Shown here: in pieces, positions 8,012 to 15,012 of the stretch
Layout: every line of letters begins with the position of its first letter
How positions within the stretch are numbered: the stretch's first letter is position 1
Origin: JAGOEX01 sp964630905
GTDB lineage: Bacteria > UBP6 > UBA1177
Assembly (NCBI GenBank): GCA_964630905.1
Contig: CAZVWR010000048.1
Coordinates: 1 to 24,347, forward strand
DNA length: 24,347 nt
Direction of reading: 5' to 3'
Notes under the pieces: model-generated
What the model saw: only the letters and a program-made list of their open reading frames with translations
Told to the model about the DNA's origin: nothing
Databases searched by the model: none
Translations under genes and position numbers: made by a program

Positions 8012-8881
8012 TTGAAACATAAAGTGAATGAAAACATTAAGCTTATGGACTTGCTGATAAAGCTTTATCCTGATTCGCCAAGGACGAGGATAAAAAAACT
8101 TCTTTCAAGTGGTTCTATTTTTCTTAAGGGGCAGTGCGTCTCCCATTTTGCAACTGAACTCATTGCAGGGGATGAGATAGAGATCAAAACTGGCGAACAC
8201 AGGGCTGAAAAGCCGCCGATGAGGATAATTTTTGAAGATGATCACTTTGTAGCGATCGATAAAATTCCGGGTATAAATTCAAAAAGTTCTGATTCCTCAC
8301 CAAGTTGTGTGGAGATAATGTCAGATTGGTTCAGGGATAACACAAACGGGCGGACAAGAGTTTATGCGGCACATCGCCTTGACAAGGAAGTTTCCGGTGT
8401 TCTTCTACTTGCAAAATCTGAGAAGATGATGGATTTTATGAGGGACAACTGGGGTAAGACCGAGAAAAAATATCTGGCGATCGTTGAAGGAACGCCAAAT
8501 CCAGCTGAAGGAACTGTTGAATCGTGGATAGTTGAAGGGGATGATAACCGGGTGAAAAGCTTAAAAAAAGAAGTTCCGGGTGCAAAATTTGCAAAAAGTG
8601 AATATAAAACATTGGAAAGAATAGGGGATCGCACCGTTCTTGAAGTGAAACTCCACACAGGCAGAAAAAACCAGATCAGAGCCCACATGGCAGATATCGG
8701 ATGTCCGATCGTAGGTGACAGAAGGTACGGAGCCGACCGCAAATATGAAAGAAGGATCCGTCTTCACTCGATTTATCTTTCTTTCCCCCATCCAGTCACT
8801 GGAAAAGTTGTTGTCATTGAATCTAAACCACCGGAATCATTCTTTGTTTTCAAAGATAAAGATGAAGATTACAAGAATTAG
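8012..8881 (+). CDS. RluA-family RNA pseudouridine synthase
   Basis: The start is TTG at 8012, chosen because AAGGAG (8001-8006) lies 5 nt upstream; the product has 289 residues. Residues ~1-65 form an S4-like RNA-binding domain (SPRTRIKKLLSSGSIFLKG). The catalytic domain carries HRLDKEVSGVLLLAK, with the nucleophilic Asp124 in the H-R-L-D motif of the RluA family, and HTGRKNQIRAHMADIGCPI near residues 215-235. It would isomerise uridine to pseudouridine in rRNA or tRNA in the cytoplasm. Which RluA/C/D subgroup and which target uridine cannot be assigned by eye. A lipoprotein gene follows 13 nt downstream, an unusual operon partner. Confidence 0.9.
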   Translation: MKHKVNENIKLMDLLIKLYPDSPRTRIKKLLSSGSIFLKGQCVSHFATELIAGDEIEIKTGEHRAEKPPMRIIFEDDHFVAIDKIPGINSKSSDSSPSCVEIMSDWFRDNTNGRTRVYAAHRLDKEVSGVLLLAKSEKMMDFMRDNWGKTEKKYLAIVEGTPNPAEGTVESWIVEGDDNRVKSLKKEVPGAKFAKSEYKTLERIGDRTVLEVKLHTGRKNQIRAHMADIGCPIVGDRRYGADRKYERRIRLHSIYLSFPHPVTGKVVVIESKPPESFFVFKDKDEDYKN

Positions 8882-8894
8882 CGAGGTGAAAAAA

Positions 8895-9479
8895 ATGGGA
8901 AAAGTTCTTGTTTTTACAGCGTTGGCTGTATTTATGACCGTTGCATGCGGCGGGGAAGAGTGCGTGAAGGAAGGAGATATAAGATACCTCACCTGTGTAA
9001 CGGATGAAACTAAAGATCAGCCGCAGTACTGCCATGACGGTTACTGGTATGATGACGGGCCATGTATCTGTTCATCAAAAGACAGATTCTGTCACGAGTA
9101 TAAAGGGTTGAAATGGTCAGAACTCTCATCAAATCAGGACTGGGCGGAAGCATCAAGTTACTGCAAGCAGATCAAAGGCCGTCTTCCGACAATATCTGAG
9201 CTGAGAATGCTCGTTAAAGATAATCCGTCAACTGAAACCGGTGGGGACTGTGATGTAACAGATGAATGTCTTTCAGAAACTGAGTGCCACAATGATTACT
9301 GCGGTGATGGCAACTGGGACGATAAAAGCCATTCTTATTTCGGTGACAGAAGCAATCTGTGGTCTTCTTCGGAAGAGGATATCAATATAGGATATGCATG
9401 GTATGTCAATTTCGACGGAGGAACAGTATATCTTTCTCAGAAAATACTTTCAATGAGTTTCCGCTGTGTAGGTGATTGA
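8895..9479 (+). CDS. DUF1566 (Lcl C-terminal-like) lipoprotein
   Basis: The start is ATG 8895 with GAGGTG upstream (8883-8888), giving 194 residues. A longer reading frame begins inside the RluA gene but lacks a signal there. From 8895 the product begins with a signal and lipobox, FMTVACGGEE. It is rich in Cys (about 14). It contains WAEASSYCKQIKGRLPTISE and a C-terminal LWSSSEED...AWYVNF...FRCVGD pattern, the hallmark of DUF1566/Lcl C-terminal-like domains found on exported proteins. The role is unknown; the fold is thought to act in surface binding. It is probably co-transcribed with the upstream pseudouridine synthase gene (13-nt gap). The stop codon forms part of a terminator hairpin. Confidence 0.82.
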   Translation: MGKVLVFTALAVFMTVACGGEECVKEGDIRYLTCVTDETKDQPQYCHDGYWYDDGPCICSSKDRFCHEYKGLKWSELSSNQDWAEASSYCKQIKGRLPTISELRMLVKDNPSTETGGDCDVTDECLSETECHNDYCGDGNWDDKSHSYFGDRSNLWSSSEEDINIGYAWYVNFDGGTVYLSQKILSMSFRCVGD

Positions 9480-9504
9480 TCACTTATTTCCCGGTGATCT
9501 TTTT
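9478..9504 (+). terminator. Intrinsic terminator of the rluA-like/lipoprotein unit
   Basis: GATCAC (9478-9483) pairs with GTGATC (9494-9499) across a 10-nt loop and is followed by TTTTT (9500-9504). The hairpin begins inside the TGA stop of the plus-strand gene and lies over the last codons of the convergent minus-strand gene. Confidence 0.6.
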
Positions 9505-9945
9505 CACAAGCGTCTTGATCCTGTTCTGATGACCGATTTCCTGATTTCTAAGATCTTCAAAAACTTTGACAACATTGTCTGGGAGGTTGGTGAAGGTGAG
9601 ATACATTTTATAAAGTTCTTCGGTGTTGATCTCTCTTTCAAGTGCAACTTCAAGGATGTCGATCGGGTCTGAATCCCCAGTTATTTCAGCGGTTTTAACA
9701 GTTCTATTCAAGAGATCAATCCCTTTTGCGACAACGATGTCAAGTTCAAGTGAAGTTAGCCGCTCCTTGTTGAGAAGATCTCGCAGATGGTTGAAATGTC
9801 TTGTCTCTTCCTCAGCAAGATCAAATGCCAGATTTTTTGTGTCCGGTTCTTTGATCATTTCAGCCGCTTTTACATAGAACTTGTGGCTTTCAGCTTCAAT
9901 TTTCTCAGCATATTCAACTATTTCCCTGATTGTAAAGTCTTTCAT
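9484..9945 (-). CDS. Rubrerythrin-like / ferritin-like diiron protein
   Basis: The product has 153 residues, mostly helical. The expected diiron ligands are in place: Glu17 seven residues before Tyr24, Glu47-x-x-His50 (EEETRH), Glu105 seven before Tyr112, and Glu136-x-x-His139 (QEIGHQ). This six-ligand layout is that of rubrerythrin-type ferritin-like domains. There is no C-terminal rubredoxin (CxxC) domain, so another electron donor would be needed. Family members reduce peroxide or protect anaerobes from oxygen. Its ATG overlaps the TGA of the NuoI-GltD fusion gene (ATGA, 9942-9945), so it is the last, translationally coupled gene of the Mbx-like operon. It may take electrons from that complex or its NAD(P)H domain; that link is inferred. 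Confidence 0.85.
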   Translation of the reverse strand: MKDFTIREIVEYAEKIEAESHKFYVKAAEMIKEPDTKNLAFDLAEEETRHFNHLRDLLNKERLTSLELDIVVAKGIDLLNRTVKTAEITGDSDPIDILEVALEREINTEELYKMYLTFTNLPDNVVKVFEDLRNQEIGHQNRIKTLVKKITGK

Positions 9946-11732
9946 TTTTCACCTCTTAAATATCTGTCAATGCTTTTTGCTGCAATGTGTCCGTTTGCGA
10001 TGGCATGAATTACATCAGGCCCTTCAACGATGTCTCCGCCGGCAAAAAGCCACGGAACTGAAGTCTGATAGTATTCATCAATGAGAATTCTTCCTCTCGG
10101 ATCGAATTTTATTTCAGTCTTCATATTTTCAGGAATATAGCTCAGGTCCATTCCCTGACCGATAGATTCAACGATCATGTCGGCGGCAAAGAACTCTTTT
10201 GCCGATTCATCAAATTTCGGGTTGAACCGCTTGTTTTCATCAAAGACAGAAAGACATTTCACCGCGTGCATGCCCTTGATCGAACCATTTTCGATCTCAA
10301 TTTTCTTCGGACCGAATCCCGGCATGATGACAACACCTTCTTCCCTTGATTCGACGATCTCTTCTCTATCAGCAGGCATGATATCCTCAGTTTCAAGACA
10401 GGTGAGGGTGATGGTCACTTTGCCAAAATTCTTCATCTGTAACCGTGCAAGGGTTCTTGCAATATCCATCGCGACATTTCCACCGCCGATGACAACGATA
10501 CGGCCAGTGTGGGGAATCTCTTTTCCGTTTGTGATGTCTCTAAGCAGGTCTACCGCCTGATAGACAGATTTGTGATCAGAGCCGTCAATCCTCGTACTTC
10601 TTCCAAGATGAAGACCGGTTGAAGTGAATATAGCATCAAAATCTTTTTTAAGTTGCTCAAAACTCAAGTCTTTTCCAATCCTTACATTTGTCTTAAGTTC
10701 TGCGCCAAGATCAAGAATGTGCTGAATGTCCTTATCGAGCTGATCGTAGGGGAGACGGTATTCAGGAATTCCGTAACGCATCATTCCGCCCGCTTTAGGC
10801 AGTGCCTCAAAAATTGTAACACTGTGACCCAGAGTCTTAAGGTAATATGCCGCAGAAAGTCCACCCGGACCTGCTCCGATGACGGCAACTTTCTTGCCCG
10901 ATTCAGAAATGTCTGCGTTCAGTATTTCCTTATATTTTTCAATACTTACCTGATCAGCGATATATCTTTTAAGCCAGCGGATCGAAACAGCATCGCCACG
11001 GTGGGAAATTGCACATACTGTCTCGCATTTATGGGTGCAGACCCTGCCGCAGACCTCAGGAAGGGGATTTGTTTCGTAAAGAACTCTGAAAGCTTCTTCA
11101 ATATCATTTTTTCTGATCGCTTCGATGTAGCGGGGGATTCCCATGTGGGCAGGACATGTTGCAATGCATATCCCGCAACTGACACATCTGTCTGCTTCTT
11201 TTAATGCCTGTTCAAGACTGTAACCCTTTATAATCTCTATGAAACTGTCATTTCTTTCATGCGGATAAAGCTCTTCCATGTGAACTCTGTCAAGAGGATT
11301 GAGTGTGTAATTTTCAGGTCTTTTATATCCTTTCTCAACATCATCCCAGTATTTTTTGTCAACTCCCGGAGTAAATCTGAAAGTATCGGAATCAGGATCT
11401 ATCCACTGATATTTGTTTGACATGCAAAGAGAGCCTGTTGCACAGATGTCAACGCAAAGTGCACACCAGCAGCACCGGCCGTAATCAATTCTCGGTCGCA
11501 GTCCGCTGTCACCATCTTTTGTCTCAACTCCTTCAACCGGAACCATGTCAATGGCGGCATTCTGGCAAATTGTTTCGCAAGTTCCGCAACCGATACACTT
11601 TTTCATGTCGTTACGGTGGAAACCGCGATATCTGTCGGCAGCTTCGCGGTTGATTGGGTCAAGGATCGTAACCGGCTGTTTTATCAGGTTTTTCCAGACT
11701 AATAAGGGATATAATACTTCTTTTATTTTCAT
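9942..11732 (-). CDS. NuoI/MbxN-like ferredoxin domain fused to GltD/NfnB-like NAD(P)H oxidoreductase
   Basis: The product has 596 residues. Residues ~40-105 hold two [4Fe-4S] sites of NuoI type (Cys46, 49, 52, 56 and Cys87, 90, 93, 97). Residues ~150-250 hold the two N-terminal cluster motifs of the glutamate synthase small subunit family (Cys183, 186, 189, 193 and Cys228, 232, 236, 240). Residues ~280-596 are the flavoprotein part, with FAD motif GAGPGGLSA (286-294) and NAD(P) motif GGGNVAMD (416-423), ending in AGGDIVEGPDVIHAIANGH. There is no glutaminase or GltB partner, so this is not glutamate synthase; NfnB/SudA-type enzymes share this module. Placed after the NuoD-like gene, it should form the electron-input arm of the complex, exchanging electrons between NAD(P)H and the iron-sulfur chain. 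Direction and nucleotide preference are not visible. Confidence 0.88.
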   Translation of the reverse strand: MKIKEVLYPLLVWKNLIKQPVTILDPINREAADRYRGFHRNDMKKCIGCGTCETICQNAAIDMVPVEGVETKDGDSGLRPRIDYGRCCWCALCVDICATGSLCMSNKYQWIDPDSDTFRFTPGVDKKYWDDVEKGYKRPENYTLNPLDRVHMEELYPHERNDSFIEIIKGYSLEQALKEADRCVSCGICIATCPAHMGIPRYIEAIRKNDIEEAFRVLYETNPLPEVCGRVCTHKCETVCAISHRGDAVSIRWLKRYIADQVSIEKYKEILNADISESGKKVAVIGAGPGGLSAAYYLKTLGHSVTIFEALPKAGGMMRYGIPEYRLPYDQLDKDIQHILDLGAELKTNVRIGKDLSFEQLKKDFDAIFTSTGLHLGRSTRIDGSDHKSVYQAVDLLRDITNGKEIPHTGRIVVIGGGNVAMDIARTLARLQMKNFGKVTITLTCLETEDIMPADREEIVESREEGVVIMPGFGPKKIEIENGSIKGMHAVKCLSVFDENKRFNPKFDESAKEFFAADMIVESIGQGMDLSYIPENMKTEIKFDPRGRILIDEYYQTSVPWLFAGGDIVEGPDVIHAIANGHIAAKSIDRYLRGEK

Positions 11733-11735
11733 TGA

Positions 11736-12914
11736 CTACCTCTCTATTTCAGGCGGATAAGTGTGCAGGGAAACCATCAGTGCGGCAGTATCAGCAATGT
11801 TGCATCCTATTGCGAGCTTTTCCATCAGTGCGACAGCGTGGGTGTAACTCGGACCTCTCACATTGACCCTTCGCGGATACGCTGAACCGTCTGAAACCAT
11901 GTAGTACCCGTATTCTCCTCTTGTACATTCGCTTTTCACATAAGTTTCGCCTTTTGGAATTTCCCAGTTAAGAACATTTGGAAGTTTTGCAATGAATTCG
12001 CCATCAGCAGGAATTTTATCAAGTATCTGCCTTATCAGATCGACACTCATCAGCAGATCTCTTCTTCTAACATCAGCCCTGGTGAATGCATCACTATCTT
12101 TCCCTGTCACCGGCTCAAAATCAAGTTCATCATATTTCAGATAGGGGGCATCTTTCCTCACATCCAGCGGAACTCCCGCTGCTCTTGCATTCGGTCCGGT
12201 AATTCCGAAAGGTTCTATCCATGAAGGATCAATATATCCAAGTCCCACAGTCCTTTTCTTAAAAACCGCATTGGTGAAAAGGGCGTTGTCAACATCTTTC
12301 ATAACAGCTTCAATATCTTTGAGATTATCAAGAAGCCGCTCTTTGAAACCATCAGGCAGATTGTTTCTGACTCCACCCGGCAGAATGTACATGTGATATA
12401 TCCTGCCACCCGTAAGTTCCTCAAATCTATCAAGAATATAGTCTCTTAAATAGTTTGTCCACTGACCGATTATCCCCATTCCAAGAGATCCTGCCGCCCC
12501 TCCAAACCACATCAGATAGCTTGCAGTACGGGCCATTTCAAGAGTCAGGGTTCTAAGCCACAGCGCTTTTTCAGGAACGGTAATGCCGGCGAGTTCTTCA
12601 ACAGCGGTCGCAAAACAGTGTTCATTGAAATCGGGTTCAGGAACGCAAATCCTGCAAACTAATGGAAAACACTGGATATATTTTCTTCTTTCCATCAGTT
12701 TTTCAAAACCTCTATGAAGATATCCGACATGGGTCTTGCAACTCATAACCTCATCACCCTGAATAATGAGTTCAAGCGACATATTTCCAGTAATACCGGG
12801 ATGTTGAGGTCCCTGCCAGATGTGGCTGAACTTGTGGCTGGCAAGGTCTATTTTAAATGTTCCGTCAGGGTTTTTTTCAGGAAACTGACTTCTGTCTTCT
12901 TTAAAATTTATCAT
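11736..12914 (-). CDS. NuoD/MbxL-like large subunit without [NiFe] ligands
   Basis: The product has 392 residues, close to complex I NuoD and Mbx large subunits. Family landmarks are GPQHPGITG (35-43), THVGYLHRGFEKLMERRKY and FNEHCFATAVEELAG. The N-terminal [NiFe] motif of hydrogenases (RICGxC) appears as RICVPE: Cys90 is kept and the second Cys is Glu93. The C-terminal DPCxxC motif is absent; the end reads ADTAALMVSLHTYPPEIER, like the GEVDR end of NuoD. It therefore cannot hold a standard [NiFe] centre. It should form the reaction chamber next to the NuoB-like subunit, reducing a small acceptor or relaying redox-driven conformational change. It lies 1 nt from the NuoC-like gene and 3 nt from the fusion gene. 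Confidence 0.87.
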   Translation of the reverse strand: MINFKEDRSQFPEKNPDGTFKIDLASHKFSHIWQGPQHPGITGNMSLELIIQGDEVMSCKTHVGYLHRGFEKLMERRKYIQCFPLVCRICVPEPDFNEHCFATAVEELAGITVPEKALWLRTLTLEMARTASYLMWFGGAAGSLGMGIIGQWTNYLRDYILDRFEELTGGRIYHMYILPGGVRNNLPDGFKERLLDNLKDIEAVMKDVDNALFTNAVFKKRTVGLGYIDPSWIEPFGITGPNARAAGVPLDVRKDAPYLKYDELDFEPVTGKDSDAFTRADVRRRDLLMSVDLIRQILDKIPADGEFIAKLPNVLNWEIPKGETYVKSECTRGEYGYYMVSDGSAYPRRVNVRGPSYTHAVALMEKLAIGCNIADTAALMVSLHTYPPEIER

Positions 12915-12915
12915 G

Positions 12916-13449
12916 TCAGCCCTCCCTTTGAGGATAAAGTTTCTTTTTCATATGTTCTTCAGGATCGTGGGTGACCCTTCCCGGTCTTGGAAAATATGTT
13001 TCCTCGGAGTATTTTTTTGTATCAAAATCTCTGCGGTAGGGTGGAATGTCATGCCACCCTTCAAGGATGAAAGATTCATCAACTCCCGGACTTCCCGGAA
13101 AGTCAATTCCGAACATTTCTTTCAGTTCCCGCTGATATGTCATTGCAGATTTCCAAAGATCGTGAACCGATTCCATTACGGCGTCATTTCGGGGGACAAA
13201 CACCTTAAAACCGAGCTCAAATTGATTCGAATTATTTTTTATCAGATATGTAATCTGAAAAAAGCCGTTTTCAAGCCAATCCACAGCCGTTATCAGAATC
13301 AGATGACCAAAGCCGAGGTTGTCTTTTGCAAACTTTAAAGCCGAAACAAGATGCCTTTTTTCAACTGTAAGAAAAGCGAGCTTTTCCCTTTTCTGCTCAA
13401 AATCTGAAACGGCAAAAAGGGTTTCAAGTTGTTTAAAAATATTATTCAT
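12916..13449 (-). CDS. NuoC/MbxK-like 30 kDa subunit
   Basis: The product has 177 residues. It has the NuoC core: HLILITAVDWLE, then KVFVPRNDAVMESVHDLWKS and YQRELKEMFGIDFPGSP, ending in the WHDIPPYRRDF tail. In complex I-like enzymes this soluble subunit holds the NuoB, NuoD and NuoI subunits together on the peripheral arm and carries no cofactor. It lies between the NuoB- and NuoD-like genes with 8-nt and 1-nt gaps, in the order found in Mbx (J-K-L). Confidence 0.88.
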   Translation of the reverse strand: MNNIFKQLETLFAVSDFEQKREKLAFLTVEKRHLVSALKFAKDNLGFGHLILITAVDWLENGFFQITYLIKNNSNQFELGFKVFVPRNDAVMESVHDLWKSAMTYQRELKEMFGIDFPGSPGVDESFILEGWHDIPPYRRDFDTKKYSEETYFPRPGRVTHDPEEHMKKKLYPQREG

Positions 13450-13457
13450 GTCTCCTC

Positions 13458-14099
13458 CTACCAGTTATAGTCAGGCATATCCCAGTCTTTAATTATCTTT
13501 TTCTGGTTTGCCTTATACCAGTCAAGATTTTCGATGTACTTGTTCGCCCCTTCGCCTTTTCCTTCTTTAATTATCTTTTTTAATTGCTCGAATCCTGCGA
13601 TAAGCGATTCGGGTCTTGGCATACAGCCTGCGATGTAGGTGTCAACCGGAAGATAGTGATCAAGCCGGTTAATGGTGTTGTAACTATCCCAGTACATTCC
13701 GCCGTTGATCGTGCAACTGCCTAAAGCTATTACATATTTAGGATTCTGCATCTGTTCGTAACTGCGGATGACCCTTTTTAATGTTTTCACTGAAAGATAA
13801 CCTGAGACCATGAGCAGATTTGATTGTCTGGGAGTAGGTCTCCACTGAATTCCAAACCTGTATGCATCAAATCTCGGAGTCATCAGCGGTCTCATTTCAA
13901 TTGCACCGCAGCCTGTTCCGAAACCGAGTATCCAGATTGATTCAGCCCTTACCCAGTTAAAGAACTTTTCCACAATTTTATTTCCCGGATACTCAGGGTG
14001 AGGCCTTTCGGTGCAGAAGTAATCATTCAATGGATCAACTTCAAATTCTTCACCATCGGGACCTGTCACTTTCCGTTTTTTAAGATCGTCCATACTCAT
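13458..14099 (-). CDS. NuoB/MbxJ-like subunit with altered N2 cluster motif
   Basis: The product has 213 residues. It is clearly of the complex I NuoB type: WILGFGTGCGAIEM, then TPRQSNLLMVSGYLS, YVIALGSCTINGGMYW and DTYIAGCMPRPESLIAGF. In NuoB the N2 [4Fe-4S] cluster is held by tandem Cys-Cys plus two later Cys. Here the ligands are Cys64, Cys129 and Cys159 with the usual spacing, but the second tandem Cys is Gly65 (codons TGC GGT). Cys29 near the N-terminus is the only other Cys. The cluster may be three-Cys ligated, use another ligand, or be modified. In the complex this subunit passes electrons to the NuoD-like active-site cavity at the membrane interface. Confidence 0.88.
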   Translation of the reverse strand: MSMDDLKKRKVTGPDGEEFEVDPLNDYFCTERPHPEYPGNKIVEKFFNWVRAESIWILGFGTGCGAIEMRPLMTPRFDAYRFGIQWRPTPRQSNLLMVSGYLSVKTLKRVIRSYEQMQNPKYVIALGSCTINGGMYWDSYNTINRLDHYLPVDTYIAGCMPRPESLIAGFEQLKKIIKEGKGEGANKYIENLDWYKANQKKIIKDWDMPDYNW

Positions 14100-14103
14100 A
14101 TTT

Positions 14104-15012
14104 TCACCTCACAAGTAATACAGCGATTATTCCGATAACGGCAGGGATCTTGATAAACCAGCGGATAGACTGGTCAACCCTGAACCTCGGGAATGCGACA
14201 CCGATGAAAATGGGCCACATGTAGAGCAGAAACATTTTTGTGATCATCAATGGCCAGTTAGTCGCTCCTCCAAAGAAGATGTTCACAAAAAGAACCATTT
14301 TTGCCATCGGGAAGATCGCCCGGTTGGTTTGAAGAACGGCAAGAAAATTAGAGTGGAACTCAGTCGGAGGGCCGATAGGAATTTCCTGAGGGGCAAGAAC
14401 CACATCAAAAGGGGGCCTCATCATCGAACCGAGCAGTGCAAGAAGCGCCGCGGCAGTTGCAAAAGGATTGGTCATGACAGTCCAGTTCATGATCCCGCCC
14501 TGCTGAGCGGCGACAATGTTTGTAATGGAGATGGTCTGATATTGAACAGCGACAGAGATTATCGCAAGTATCTGAGGCACTTCAGCCGCAGTCATCTGCG
14601 AAAGACCTCTTGTAATTCCGATGGCAGAGTAGGGATGTCCGCCTTCACCAGCTCCCAGAGCCATTCCAAGGGTTCCGAAGAACATGAAATAGCTGATTAG
14701 AATGAGATCTCCTGAAAAAGAGAAATTCTGAAAATATGGTGAATCAAATATAACGGGCATGAAGAGGAACATTCCGATGCCACCCGATAGACGGAATACC
14801 GGCCCGAGATAGAACATCACACCGTGTGTTATGGATGATCTCATGGCATAGTTTTTCATCAGATCAATATACGGTTGATACCACCTGATGCCGTACCTTC
14901 TTCCAAGTCTTGCCGCAATTTTCTGAGTAACTCCCTGAAATACAAGCCCGATGTTCAATATTATCAAAAGTGCCCAAACTGCATAAAGAATTTTTATCCA
15001 TTCAAATTTCAT
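14104..15012 (-). CDS. NuoH/MbxM-like membrane subunit
   Basis: The product has 302 residues with about eight membrane helices. It has the NuoH-type QKIAARLGRRYGIRWYQPYIDLMK N-terminal cytoplasmic loop (abbreviated here as RLGRRYGIRWYQPYIDLMK). A RPPFDVVLAPQE loop and IPIGPPTEF follow, carrying Glu210 and Glu218 in the position of the conserved acidic loop that faces the quinone or substrate cavity in complex I. This subunit links the peripheral arm (NuoB/NuoD-like) to the antiporter subunits. Its ATG overlaps the TGA of the double antiporter gene (15009-15012), with GGAGG 6 nt upstream. A NuoA-like subunit is not needed in Mbx-type complexes and none is present. Confidence 0.9.
   Translation of the reverse strand: MKFEWIKILYAVWALLIILNIGLVFQGVTQKIAARLGRRYGIRWYQPYIDLMKNYAMRSSITHGVMFYLGPVFRLSGGIGMFLFMPVIFDSPYFQNFSFSGDLILISYFMFFGTLGMALGAGEGGHPYSAIGITRGLSQMTAAEVPQILAIISVAVQYQTISITNIVAAQQGGIMNWTVMTNPFATAAALLALLGSMMRPPFDVVLAPQEIPIGPPTEFHSNFLAVLQTNRAIFPMAKMVLFVNIFFGGATNWPLMITKMFLLYMWPIFIGVAFPRFRVDQSIRWFIKIPAVIGIIAVLLVR

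Noticed and set aside
8715..8894. Longer start for the DUF1566 lipoprotein, inside the RluA gene
   Set aside because: The signal peptide and lipobox begin at 8895 with a good ribosome-binding site; the upstream 60 residues are an out-of-frame overlap of the RluA gene.
9942..11732. Glutamate synthase small subunit
   Set aside because: The extra N-terminal NuoI-like domain, the absence of a GltB gene and the placement in an Mbx-like operon argue for redox coupling instead.
11736..12914. Large subunit of an H2-evolving group 4 [NiFe] hydrogenase
   Set aside because: Three of the four metal-binding Cys are missing, so a [NiFe] centre cannot be built in the known way.
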